This document shows positions 49,766 through 62,779 of a stretch of DNA of 64,000 nt, in pieces. The stretch comes from Echinococcus granulosus. Lineage: Eukaryota; Platyhelminthes; Cestoda; Cyclophyllidea; Taeniidae. The DNA is taken from the NCBI RefSeq assembly GCF_000524195.1, contig NW_020170382.1, positions 2,964,771 through 3,028,770 of the forward strand, read 5' to 3'. A program made the translations under genes and the position numbers. The notes under the pieces are model-generated. The model ran no database searches and was not told where the DNA came from. It saw only the letters and a list, made by a program, of their open reading frames with translations. Position 1 is the first letter of the stretch. Each line of letters opens with the position of its first letter.

Positions 49766-52700
49766 CTAGATGAAGTAAATTAAGATAGTTTACTGACGTC
49801 TCTATCTAGTACTTTCATTATCACCAAGATGTTAAGAATTTTTATTTGTTCAGCATATTTTTCTAAGGATGGTACCACAAAGTATGTCAAGTTTTATATT
49901 TACTTCTCAATCTAGGCGTGGAAAACATTGATTCGGAGGCGAAAGGCCCAAATTTCCGTAAATCGCTCAAATGAAGGAAGTGCCTTGAAATAAACAACAA
50001 AGCTGAAGTTGTACGCTGAATCTTCTAAATCCCTGAAAACTTCAATCTAATTCGCCACATAAATACAATTAAGTCAAGCTGACAATACGTGAAACGCAGT
50101 TCATCAAAAATATTTCCCGACTCTCAGGGATACATAGCATGATTTTAAGGAAAAATTGACAATGGGTGCTAAATATAAAGAAAATTAGAGCATTCTATGT
50201 TTCATAGCGACAGCGGTCATAAATTTTGCTAATTAGATAGTTTTAAAGATACTCGGAAAGTAAATTTGGAAAATGGGTAACCTTTCAATGAAAACACATT
50301 ATCAGTTTCCATACATGAAAAATTTTTCCAGGCTCAGAAGCCGAAGCGAATGGAATGGTATTCTATCAAAACTTCGTTCATGTGCAACTTTTAAACACTG
50401 CCGTCTTTATTCACCTCGTTTCCGAATTCCATATTTGCTGTTAGTAAAATAGAAGACACTTGAACAAAGTCTTGACTTATTTCATCCAATAAAGTGATTA
50501 TTCAAAAATGTTTCTCATCTAAATCGCAATCGTACAAATGTCTGTTAAAAAAAAATTTTCTGTGAAAAAAACAATTCCACACCCGTTAGCGCTCATTACC
50601 ACTGAGTAGGAGCTTTTGCATCACGAAAACGAAATGATATCGAAATTTGGTCGCAACCGTGGTGAGGATTTCAAAAGGGAAAATAATTCGGCTGAGAGGA
50701 GAGGTGCAAAAAAAAGGAACAAAAGAAATAACTCAGCTTTCGAAGAGAAAAGAGATGCAAAGAAAATGTGCTTTCTGCAGCTAGCTCACTGGGACGAAAT
50801 ATTTTTTGACCGAACTGATGATAACCGACCAAAGAGTAAAATTAGAGGTTTTCAAGCCAGCCATGGAATAAAACATAAATTTTTGCCATTGAACACGTAA
50901 AAAATTATAAAAGTTAGAATTTCAAAAGAACAATCGTTTGAGAGGGTTAAATTGATTTAATAGTGAAGGGTATGAGCTCAAGCGAAGAACATGGCCGAGT
51001 ATTACCTGTTATTTACTCGTCCATTTTTCAGTGGGAAAAAGCGGTTGGACCACTACAGTGAGCCCAACAGTGAAAACTGTCATCTGTAACACGTGCACGC
51101 AAGGAAAAGCGCAAATCTTCTCCATTTTGAGCGCCAAGCACTTACTGAGTTATACCCAGCAAGCTTGCCTCATACTCTTTCGTCAGGAAAGCCTCCAGGG
51201 TTCTGTCTAATTTGAAAATGTAAAGGCAGAGCAAAAACGTATTTCTGACTGGCCGTCTGTGCCAGTCAGTTGGGTGATTTAAGAGGCGATTCATTAAATA
51301 GATTACTGTGTCTAGTCGTCGGAATGTAGCTACAATAATCACTAAAATTGCATTCAGGGCAATAATTTGTGGCGAATTTTGTGTAGATAATACAACAGGT
51401 GAAGTAAAAATTTTTACAGTATCATTAAAACACGAAATAGTAGATTTGCCTCCTCCCTTATTAATAGTCTATTCTAACTGTAACAATTTGCCAGATAAAA
51501 CTGAAGGCAATATAAATTTAGCGAAATAATTGAAGATACGCTATCAAGACATATGCTTTAAGAAACCAATTTTCAAATAGAAACCACAACAAAAACAGTA
51601 AACCCTCAATGAAACCGGAAAAAAAGGAAAGTTATAATAAGCAATTGGTTCAAACAGAAAATTCCTGTAAGATCAGCTGTCAGCGAAACCTCACCAAAAA
51701 ATAAGCAAGGGTTTTTTGGAAAGCATGAAAACCTCCTATCAGGAGATAATTTTAAGGAAACTCGACGACAGTATGCTTGAGCCTCTATGGAGACATCCAC
51801 GCACAATTTCAAAGAAAAATAGTTATTTTCTCGAATTTGGCAAAAAAGTTGATACAGAATTCCGAAAAAATACTTCTCTGGAAACTTCAGCAGGAAGCAC
51901 TGAAAGCAATCTTAAATGCAAATGAACTAAAGCCGATTATTCGAGTACATTTTATCGCGCATATACGGACAAACACCACGAGAAAGGGGCAGATAAAGCG
52001 AAGGCTAAAAAGGCAAGATATTTTTCCTTCCCTCATCGTAATCATGCAATAGAGAAGTGGGGTAGTTTTTGCCCTGCGTGCCATAGGTCTTCTCGCCAAT
52101 GCATGAGTGCTGGGCTTTAAGCCTACCGCCATTTCACACCGTGCGCATTTCTCCTCCCATGTTAAAGATTTGATCATCCAACAATGGCGGGCCGTTTTCT
52201 TGTTTAAATAAAAGGTGAGATAAATACTTGTAAAACATTGTTGAGCTCTCCAGTAAGTAGATTTACAGATAGTCCACTTCAGAATTCCAAAATTTCTTGC
52301 TTTTTGAAGGTAAAACTTGTTCGATAAGGGTTCGAATACTCACACAGTTAGCCGACTAGTTTAAGGAAAGGAGAACGAAATTAGGATTTAAATTCTTCAG
52401 CGTTGGTTTACGGTTTACTATCTAACCACCTCAAACGTTATGCAGTGTCAGAACACCGATTGCTTAAGTCCATTATGGTTGGGAACTCAAGTAAAAATGG
52501 CGTCGAATCAAGAAGCTTTAAAATTTCGGTTTAGCTACTATCATGTACTTCTTTAATACAAAATCGGAATACGACAGTGTAGATGAAGTGAACAGCTTTC
52601 CTTTGAAGCACAAAGTTTGAATGACTGAATTTCAGGAAACAACACGAAATTCCAATATGCTACCACTTTAGTCAGTTAAAGACTAAAATGAATTATCTAC

Positions 52701-55003
52701 ACAGTGGGAGAAAATTCATGGAGAAGTCCTACTGTCGATACTTCCACAGAAACTCTCCATGACATCGCGACTAAGGTCATAAGGGTTCACTTGCTGCAAA
52801 AAGAGATCGATAATAAAGATGCCATGGTTTAGAAGACGAAAGCCTAGTATCACGAACGTTGGATGTGGTCATTGTGACATAAAGAAAACGCGAATATATG
52901 GCCTTATTGGCTCAATGCAAGAAATAGATTAATGTGATTTGGACAAATCATTAGTGCTAACTCACAAATTTTACCTCCGAATGATGGGGATATGTCCCTA
53001 ATCAACTTAATCAACTTGATAAACTCAAAATTCCCAGTATGCACTGTAAATCAGAAAACCTAATCCACATCTAATGGGGATGCGCTTTTACTGGTAATTC
53101 GCATACTCTCAGGCACATCGTGCCCGATGGCAGGCTGTGACAAGATTAAAATGCGTTACAACAAGATGGATAACCAAACATGCGTTGAACTCTCCCTACT
53201 GCTACACTATTTAAAGCAGTCTATGCGAATGCGAAATAGTCCATCTGATGGGTCACATCAGATCGAATTATGTGCAAAATTTAAGTCCCAGAGACAATGG
53301 GAAAAGGAGACTCACTAAGTGCCGGATGTTGTGATTAATAGGACTAACCTTGTAAGCATAAACATATACAAGCAAGTAAGTATTCAACAGCTGTCACCTG
53401 AAGGGCGTATATCCATGGGATTTCCTTTCAATCTCCCATTAGTAAGTTAGCGACTCCTTCCTATGAAAGGACGCCATACCTCTTCGCCAGAAATAGTGGA
53501 GCACCATCAGATTTTGAACATTTACGGCAAGGCAGCGATAAAACAAATGGGTGCACTTTCTAATTCATTCAGGGTAAAAACCTGAAGTATTCAAGTAATT
53601 GTGCGCATCAATGAGCTATTTTATCCAAAAAACTGTTAGCTTTGAAGAGTAACATGCCTGAATATGATGAAGGTTGCATTTGCCTTTGTTGTTTTGTTAA
53701 TAACGGATGCAATAAGCATCCCACAGCTTTGAGTTTGACAATTTTTTTAACAGTTCACTTGGGAGCACGAGGAAACTGAAATGGGCAAAAGACAGGATGC
53801 TTCAATATTTATTCAAATTAGAAGACGGAATTCTACGAATCAACTGAAGAGAAACATATTTAACATTCTACCTACGGGCTGAAATGCTTCAAAGTACATT
53901 CGGTAGGACTTAAGAATTGAAAATTTTGAGCCGAAGTACCAGTGCTGTTAAGCGCACGGAGTAGACACGAATTCCTTTATTACCATACCAATGAGTGGCA
54001 CTTGGAAGGGATTACATTCAAATTAGCTTACAGGAAATAAGTCTTCACCATTGTTGTACTGTAAAAAAGGCATAATTGGAAAATAAGTAGAGTGGATTGG
54101 CTAGAGGAAAATCTTGGAAGCAAGTAGTAGAATAGGAAAACACTACCACACAAAAAAATCTTTTAGCTAATTTTTAATGTAGAAAATAAATATCTTGGCG
54201 ATGTTCAGTTTGGAAATCGAAATAACTTTTGTGATTGACTCAAGATTTTCAGGAAAGGTGAGTTGAAATAAATTAGTTTGGGAATCCTAATAATGAGGAC
54301 TACTTAAAAAATCACCGCCTAAAATCATTATATAATTAATGAGATCTACGGGTGTTTTTATTTATCAAATCCCATAAGACTGTAAAGACCATAAAGTAAA
54401 ACAAGATAAGAGTAATAAACTGCCATCGTAAATATACATTTTATATGAGCTCAGCGGTTGCAATGAATATCGGCTTGGTATATGACAATGTAAAAAGACG
54501 ATTTTGCAGCTAAAAGGAACGACTCTACCTCACCAAGGACATGGCATCAATTGATCACTGTCCATTTCATTCCAATAAAAAAGGAATAAAAAAAAATGAT
54601 AAACTTACGAGCGATGGTGACATCAAAATAGGTCTTAAAGAGGTTCTCCTTCGAGCAGAATTAGAAAAGTTTGTTTCGGATGATTAAAAGGATCTGATCA
54701 ATTCTACCTGATGAGCGAAAAATATTTACAAAGGGTAGAAAAAGAAGGAGCGCTTTCCCATAAGCACAGGGTAAAAGAACTTGTTGCTTCGATAAACCAC
54801 GCAAATGATTTCATGTTCCCCGATATTAGTAGCATATAACTCTGCTCATGCCATTGCAGCTACTAACACTCTAGCCCTTCTATGCATTAACAATAAAGTT
54901 AATTCCATTCGCATAGGCCGCAAAGACATGAGCAACTGGCGGAGGATGGAGGGAGGGCGAAAAGAAACGAGGGAAGGAAGATAAAGAGGAAGCAGAGACT
55001 CAC
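49766..55003 (-). other. Zinc-finger gene intron (about 5.2 kb)
   Basis: This runs from donor AAA|GTGAGT (55003) to acceptor CATCTAG (ending 49766). AT-rich, with short open frames on both strands (for example 50616-50900 +, 51777-52052 +, 51887-52177 -, 53127-53318 +), none recognisable. A small GC-richer patch at about 52060-52160 has no identified origin. Confidence 0.6.
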
Positions 55004-55111
55004 TTTGAAGGTAGCATGACAGTCAGGGCATTTGAAGTCGCGTTTGTCGCTGTGCTTGAAGCGCACGTGGTCCTCCAACTCCTGCTTCGTGATGCATCGG
55101 TGATCGCAGTG
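55004..55111 (-). CDS. C2H2 zinc-finger protein, second visible exon (fingers 3-4, 36 residues)
   Basis: A small exon spanning the end of finger 3 and the start of finger 4. It opens HCDHRCITK, so its Cys83 pairs with Cys80 at the end of the previous exon to make C-X2-C; His96 and His101 complete finger 3. DFKCPDCHATFK supplies Cys109 and Cys112 of finger 4, whose His residues come from the next exon. Exact completion of two fingers across both junctions is strong proof of the splice sites (acceptor CACGACAG ending 55112, donor GTGAGT at 55003, both phase 0). Residue numbers start at the first visible residue. Confidence 0.92.
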
Positions 55112-58100
55112 CTGTCGTGGCAAAGCAAAGCAAATCAGATTTCTTATTATACGCGAGGTTGTTGTCCCCCAATGCTGCAATCTCTGTGTTTGCAGGCGCA
55201 CATAGAACCTTCCTAACAGTAAGTTATTAAAACATCACGTTAGCTGAAAGAGGAGGAAAATACATGGAAGGCTCATGCGTTAAATTTAAATTCAATAACA
55301 ATTGAGTGGGAACTCGTTAGCAATTTAAAAGGTTTTCAAACTTCTGACGTTAAAAAATACATGCATATATGTGCTACATCCATACAAAGTGGCCATATTC
55401 TATGGTGTATACACGATTGAGTACGATATTGATGAAACAGAGATAGAACCTAAGTACCTAAGAGAAAAGCTGCTCTCTTGGTGTTTGTCACACACATGAA
55501 CAGAAGAAGTGCTAGGACACCGTCTCCGTATTGTACTGAAAATATGGCAGCAGGCTCTCTGTAGTCCCGACCATAAAAAGTTGGCATTAGTAAACATTTA
55601 GCTCACCTTATTAGAACTAAGCACTGAACGTTCGGCGCCACTGATTACGATAATTTTGGTGAAACCTCGAAAGCCAGCAAGTAAATACAACTTCACGTAA
55701 GAGCAAGAATGCCAAAAAGATGGAGGACATTAATTTTTTTATTTTGCGATACCTTCAAAGTTACTGTTACGGCCTGTGATAGACTATGGCATTTAAAAGT
55801 TGCCAAATCCACCTCTACATGTAGCAACTTGAAATTGAAGAAAATTCCCAAAATGTTTTTATAAATGAAGTTTGCCTGAGTATTTATCACAAAATCAAAT
55901 GAATTATTTCCCAGGCTGGCTTCAAGAACAAGAACGAATGAGAAAGTGATCTTGTTAGATCACTTCCAAAAAATATACTCGAGGCAATCATTGACAGCAG
56001 ATAACGAATCAATTGAAAAGAAGCGCGTTCTAGAACTTTGTCATTTTATAACCACCAGAGCAAAAAAAAATACGATGACTTCGTTGTTGAGGGTCACGAG
56101 TGTGATGCAAACGTCACACATGGAAACATGTGTCCTTTAGATGACCTTCCAGAAATACTTTTCCAATTAGTGTCAGCTTTTAACGGTTTAAATATGTACA
56201 GAAAGTTAGGGAAGATTTGTCTCAATTCTCATTTCCCTCAAAATACAAATATAAAGTGCCAGATGTACGCCTAACAGCTCAGGCACTAGATAATGTGCAG
56301 TGCCCGGTGTGTATAGTTGACAATTGAGTGTGGTAGCCTAATAACCCTGTTGTTTAAGTATAGCGTCCAATGTAACGGCTAACACGAAAATTACCGCAAA
56401 ATAGGAGAGACTCTCTGTGCTTAAAAGTAATACAGGAATAATCCATTTTTACAAAAATACTAAAGCTACATGTCCTTAACCCTTAAAATACCGGAAGCCA
56501 AAGTCATGCTGATGGATGAACTGGAACATTCCTATCAGGAGTCAGTTACCAAAGGTGTATCCTGCATGAAGATAATTTGATTTAATCCAGGTAAATGTTT
56601 CGAAAAATCACACTTTGGGTATGGACAGAAATGACGGTATAAGAACATGAACTCCTCTAGCGACGGATAAAGTTAGTGAAAAAACTTTAGCGATTTTATT
56701 CTTGAAAGTATCCTTGGAAAGTAATTTGACACGAGCAATCCTATTCATATCCCAACAATTATCAACGTAGTGATAGGGGTTAGTATTGAAAGGCAAAGCT
56801 CATATCGTATTTAAAGATGACCTTAAAAAATTAAAAACTCGACTACAGTGAATCTGGGAAACGCGTTTAACTTATTAGCTTTCAAAAACGAGAATTTTAA
56901 GAAACCACTTAGCGAAGCTTCAAAATGGAATCACGTCAAAATTCCAGTCATATGTACGGTTCCTGGGATCCTAATAAACTGTTCAATGCCTTGGATTCCG
57001 TTTAGTGCAAAAAAACCCAACTCCACGAAAGTAATAATTTTACTTTCGAGCTGACATCACCGAATGTCAACGCGTGGGAGATCCCGGTGTGTGCATGCCC
57101 GTGGGCGGTTGGGCTGTCTCGCGCACCGCATTGTAAACAGGCCAATATTAACTTCTGCATACACCACAGCTCGTACGGCATCGCAGCGCGGTTGGAAGCC
57201 ATTAAGTTCGCACCGGTACGTGGTCCAAAGTATGCAAGTTCAGACACTTTCGATATAATGTATTTGCATATCTTTAGTTGAGCGTCGTAAATCACTATTA
57301 TCTATTTAACCGCTTGAGTCTTTGCAATCACCTGAGATTGGGCCACCATACTAATGGTCCTCAACTTCAGCAACGATCCGGAGGCTATGATGATGGAAGC
57401 GTTGGTACGTCTATTCCAAACCGCAATTTTGATTTCGGTGGCTGGATCCTACGCCAAAACGACATGGAGGGGAGGTAACTGCCATGGATATCCAAACCTG
57501 CAGCAGTTGGCAACCGGAACGCCATTAAAATCGCATCTACTTTTGGCCACTGCTCCGATATCGAATTATACAATGTTGACAAGCAATAGTAGGACAAGAT
57601 TTGAACAATTTAAAGACGTCCGCACAAGAACCCTCAAAATAATATGTGTCAAAACTGCATTAGTAGCAACATTTAAAAGCCACTTATCCTTCCACGTTGC
57701 AAGCAGCTAAAATGTGACTAGATAGGCATCTGAGCGAAATTGAAGTAGTAACAAAATAAAAAACAGCTACATATCCGAGTAGAAGTCATTTAGGGTAAGT
57801 AAAGTGGATTCGATGACATATTTACCAACTTGAGTTCTTAAATCTCCGAAATACGGCTACCACCATTAGTGTCATAGCATACTGCTCCAGCCATCTACAC
57901 TAATGTTTCGCTTACCCTCGGGCCCATTGATAAAAAGGTCAGTTCCTGTCTGATTCATATTTTAACATCATCAGGGGAAATTCAAGTTCCATACCACCCC
58001 CTAAGCTCCCTTGCACAAATCTCACTAAGTCATGTCTTTAAAAACTAGAAACATTTAAAGTGGGATCATGAAGTAGTATTCCAGATGAGGATACAAACGA

Positions 58101-61100
58101 GTCATCCAGGACTGTCGCGAGCGTATAAAGACAGTGAAAGCGCATTGGATAAGATGATCGCAAAATATTGCTTCATCGTGACATAAGATACATAAATTAC
58201 CCCGTTGCAGAGTAGTTAAAAATTCTACGATCGCTTCATCAGATCATTCGTTCATACATAACATCTTCCAGTTCTCTTAAGTATGCTGATTTGTTGAAAC
58301 CTACCTCCACAGTTACTGGTAAAACAAAGTGCTTGAAGTTTAAATAGTGATTCGAACTAATTGGGTGTGACCCAGAAGTTGCTAAAACAAATCAGTCAAG
58401 CTAAGAGGCTTGCAAGAGCAAGATCACTTTCGGGTCAAAACTGTTTTGCTTACTTTATTAGAATGCCAAAATCGAGGGGTTTTCGAGAGAGCCTACTTTG
58501 CAAGGCAGTAATTTAAGAGTCAGAACAACTTGAGTCAGAGATTGACCAAAGGGAGGCTACCTATGGTATTTTCGGAAAGATTGACGCCTTCCAAGGAATG
58601 AGACACTACCAAGCTGCCACCGTAGCAGTCAAACGATGATAAGGGAAAAACGAACGATTTGGCCCCATTTTTTTTAAAGTTATTCCGAGTCCATGCTGAT
58701 AAATGCAGCTTAGAACACTGGAACCTGGAAGGACTAATAAGCATTAGGATTAGGATTGATGACACAAATCTGGTAAACGCGACAGCATTCATTAAAAGCT
58801 TCTATTTTTATGGGCGTAAATAGCCACACAATAAAAGACTATCGTAAAAATAATTTGATTAGTGAATTGTAGTACGGAAGTAAACAGAAATCCGTGACAT
58901 TTTACGCATTCATGATTAAAAATTGCCGGAGCAAGCTAAGCCACTACTGGGCGCAAGAATGTTGCATACTTAATAGCTGTAATTTGACTAGCAAGCACTT
59001 ATAGAATACGCCAAAGTTATCAATAGATTAATCATTCTCCCATTGATAACACATCTTTAAGCTGTCATTCACATTTGGCACTCATAACCTTTCTGTACTA
59101 CATTCATCACAAGCATAGCATTTCCCACACTCCCACATACACCGATTTGACTTAAGGTAACGCAAATTGAGAAAATTGAATGAGAAATCACCTCAAAGGC
59201 AAAAAGCTAAAAATAGATAATAAATCATTTAGTCTCCAAAGAATGTCAAAAATACTAATATTTCAGAGGTGATGTGCATGGTCTTAGACCATTCATTCGT
59301 TGCAAGAAAATTGTGGTACAAGTGTTGAATGATTTTCGGATCGGTAGAGTAATCACTAAGCACATTAAAGGAACGGATTGATTAAAGTAAGAATTAGCAG
59401 TAATGTTCTCCTGCATATTTTATTTAGGAGAAAGTGCCTCAGGAAACATGAGGCTTAGCCCAACTTCTTCCCCCTTACAACGCCCTAGCAAGTGGTTTTG
59501 GTGGAGGAAGTAGGGACAAAAAGAAGTCTTTTGCTGCAGAAAAAGAGGCAGGAGATTCGTTGGCAGAAGATAGAGGGAAAGAAAACGTGAATTTTGCAGG
59601 CGCGTTTTGGGAAAAAAGGCTCCCAAGGGAAATACATGTGGTTATTTGAACGTGCCCATTTCGCATGAGATGGGTCATGTGCAATCATAATAGATATCAG
59701 GATAGAATAAAGCAATTTATATTTCTATCATGCATCAAATTAGTGAAATTTGCCTTAAATGGGTAGAAAAACAAGTTCTTGAAGGGAATCTACATAAAAC
59801 AGTAAATCGCCTTCCATTCCTAAATTAGTTGCAAAATTTCCCATTTTATATCAAAAAGGTATAAAGTGAATACCGTTACCGTTGGGACTTTGTCCTGTAG
59901 GATTTCGAGCCGCCATTTACGAGATGTCACCAGAAAATAGCTTACCCCTAGATGATTGAATTTACTTCATAAATGACACGATGTTTAGAAAAGGGGCAAG
60001 ATGAAGGATTTCTTGGTACATATTGAGATTTTCCCATGTTCAAACGGGTAACATCAGTGTCTATTAATTGTCCGATTCATACTTATTTGATCAAACAAAT
60101 TGCTATCAATGGAGAGAAACTTAGGCTGAGATATTAATAGAATTAAAAGCATGCCTCCACGTAGTTATGGCTACAATTCGAGGATCGAGTAAAAACATGA
60201 ATCCGCTTTCAGCATATCCATTCTCAGTAAAAGCATAAATTATTCCCCTTTATGTATACAGCGAGTAAAGATTCAAAAGACACAATAACAGTTATTCTCG
60301 CTCTATTCCAATCTTCATACTGGTTACGCACGCCTCCGATGGTGCTGTCCAACTTTCATGTTTTGCATCGTTAAAAGAGTTATTTATAAACTCCTTGCAG
60401 CACATCTCAGAGACTACAATGGCCAAAGGCTGAGACGTGGGCGTAGGTGACAGAAATCAAATTAAGTGAAAATTGGCGTCAAGCAACATTTATACACTTT
60501 CAATGTTGATGAAGGAGGGGGCATGCAAAAAGCATGTACTTTGGAACATGGAAAACAGCTATGAATGATTAAACGAATTCCCAAAGTGTTTTCACTACTG
60601 CTGATACTTTTTTGCTTCAATTAGTGCTATTCTACAAAACCATGGCACCGTAAGCGTTTTCGTAAATATCATTAGAAAGATGACGCGAGAGAAAGGTTAC
60701 CCTACTGAATTTGCTTTACAAAAATTAAATGTAACCTTAAATCAACAACAATGACCACATATTTGAGGATTACTGTTATTGATAATCATTTGGTAAAAAA
60801 AGATTAACTTGACTGGCTTTTAGAATTTAGTTTGAAATTCAAAAGGGTGACCTCGTAAGTACTCACGCAGGGAGAAATTCATCGAACCTACCCAATCAAA
60901 AGAAAGGAAAATATAAGGTGTGACGAAGGAGAATTGATTATTCTACCTAAAATCAACACCGCAATCAAGACAAATTTAAAGTTTATTTTTAGAGGAGAAA
61001 AAAAACAAAACTAGAAAGCAAACGCAAAAGGGTGGCAAATTAGTGGGACAGCGTACTAAATAGTGTTCAACACTGAAGGTTCACAATTTGACAGCGACAA

Positions 61101-62536
61101 AATGATTGTGCATACACTGTCAGATACAACGGCCAGTTAGACATTCCGGCATTATCAAACCGCCAATTATTGCCGAAATGCTGTTAGGAATTAACGCATG
61201 CAACTAAATTCTGATTTGCAATTTCGTCACTCAATAAGAAATTAGCATATTTATGGGATTCACCCGAAAAAGGTGTAATTTGTAACCTGCGGAGTAATGA
61301 GCAATGTTGGAACTTTTGCTGAATTAATTTGCCAAATGAATATGAACTGAAAAAAGGGACGATTTTTAAAAAGAATTTATCATCACACAATGCGAGTATT
61401 TCTTCAAAAAACGCATACATTATCCTAGGTAGACTGCACAAGCAATTACCCGTTCAGAGAGTGCACAATTCATCACAGAAACTTCGGCATTCATCTGAAT
61501 TCATTCCAACAGTAGATAGACGAGAATCAGATAAAAGTCTGTTAACATCGTTCGTAAAGGCGTCACTTTTCAATGATCATATGAGCAAAACGTTTTTAAA
61601 CTTTTGAGCGCTTTTAAAAAAAAAAATCTATAGCGGAGGTAACAATCCGAGTTGCATGGTATAATCACGTAAACGGAGTGTGAGAACTTTTTCATAAACA
61701 GACAAAGTGTCACACCTAGGAGATTCCGGCGCTTGTGCAAAAACTGTTGCCAAATGAGAGTGACATTAATACCGTTGCCGTCATTATTAGTCGAAGATAA
61801 AAATGTATTACAGCAGTTTAAAATAGCATGAACATAGGCCACGGATTTTCCAAGTACGACGCATCTCACTTGCCTGAATGGGACAAATAGCAAGGCCTTA
61901 AGATCACCTGATTTGGGTTTGGCATATGCAAAGCGAAACAATCAAGCATTTTTTGTTCTTGCAGACCATCATAGCTGCAAATTAAGACGGAGTCGCGTCA
62001 AGCTTAAAATTACGAATCGGAATTAGTTTAATTTTCAACGAAGACGCGTCCTTAGAATCGTATCTAAAACAAATTATACCACATTTATCATCTAGGATGA
62101 TAAATGGCAAATTTTCTAAACTCGACATTTCACAACCATTTTTGTTAATAGTCTGTTTCCGTTTGTCAAAGTGGCTATTCTGCGTACTTTTGTCTTGTAA
62201 TGCTAATTATGCATTTCAATCTATCATGATTTCCTTCCGTGTGGCTAGAATGTAATTTACGCGGCAGGTACGAATGAAATGAACAGCTGCGGATACCTTT
62301 TCAACAAAATTTATCGAGTCTCAAATGTATTTCACAAAGGCTGCGTTAAGAGTTAATCTCAAAGATTGGATGAAATTCCGAATTCCAACTTTGTCTATGG
62401 AAGAAAAGTTCTCCTTATATTCAATGTATCCTTATTCACAAGAAAGTCAAACGAACTAGCTCTTTGATGGTAGTAACGATAAAAATAGACGATTCAGACA
62501 CACCACAGAAAAGACGAGGAAAAGGCTGCAGCTTAC
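55112..62536 (-). other. Zinc-finger gene intron (about 7.4 kb)
   Basis: This runs from donor GAG|GTAAGC (62536) to acceptor CACGACAG (ending 55112). Mostly AT-rich. It contains GC-richer patches at 57040-57250 and 57340-57500, an ATG-less open frame of 66 codons at 59452-59649 (+), and a hairpin-forming inverted repeat at 62082-62106. No nested gene could be established. Confidence 0.6.
62082..62106. repeat. Perfect 11-bp inverted repeat with 3-nt loop
   Basis: CATTTATCATC at 62082-62092, loop TAG, exact reverse complement at 62096-62106. It lies in an intron of the zinc-finger gene, so it would be transcribed with the pre-mRNA. The stem is too short for a microRNA precursor. Confidence 0.85.
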
Positions 62537-62779
62537 CTCACAAGCAAAGTTCTTCAGATGGAAATGACGGGACATGTGCTGGCGAAAGTTGGCCCGATCA
62601 AGGGCGTGGAAGCTACAGAACTCGCACCTGAAGGCTGTCTCACCATTGTGCGCAAACGCAACGTGCCGCTCTAAAGCGTGTTTCCGTGTATACACTAGAC
62701 CACACTCCGCGCACTCGAAAGGGCGACCCAACGCGCTCTCCGGCACCGGCGCCAGTTTAAAGCGTTTCGACCGACTCAG
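62537..62779 (-). CDS. C2H2 zinc-finger protein, first visible exon (fingers 1-3, 81 residues)
   Basis: This exon encodes finger 1 (FECAECGLVY...ERHVAFAH; Cys 23/26, His 39/44), finger 2 (FRCEFCSFHA...RQHMSRH; Cys 52/55, His 68/72) and the first Cys of finger 3 (NFACE, Cys80). Each finger has the standard C-X2-C-X12-H-X3/4-H spacing, and linkers of 4-5 residues such as NGETA that differ from the TGEKP consensus. The acceptor is TTTTCTCGCAG (ending 62780, phase 0) and the donor is GAG|GTAAGC (phase 0). The exon has no start codon of its own and begins LSRSKRFKLAP, so the amino-terminal part lies to the right of the window. The protein is likely a sequence-specific nuclear DNA-binding factor; no close named relative was recognised. 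Confidence 0.9.

Noticed and set aside
52325..52345. GGTTCGAATAC, resembling a tRNA B box
   Set aside because: No A box or cloverleaf arms could be found upstream.
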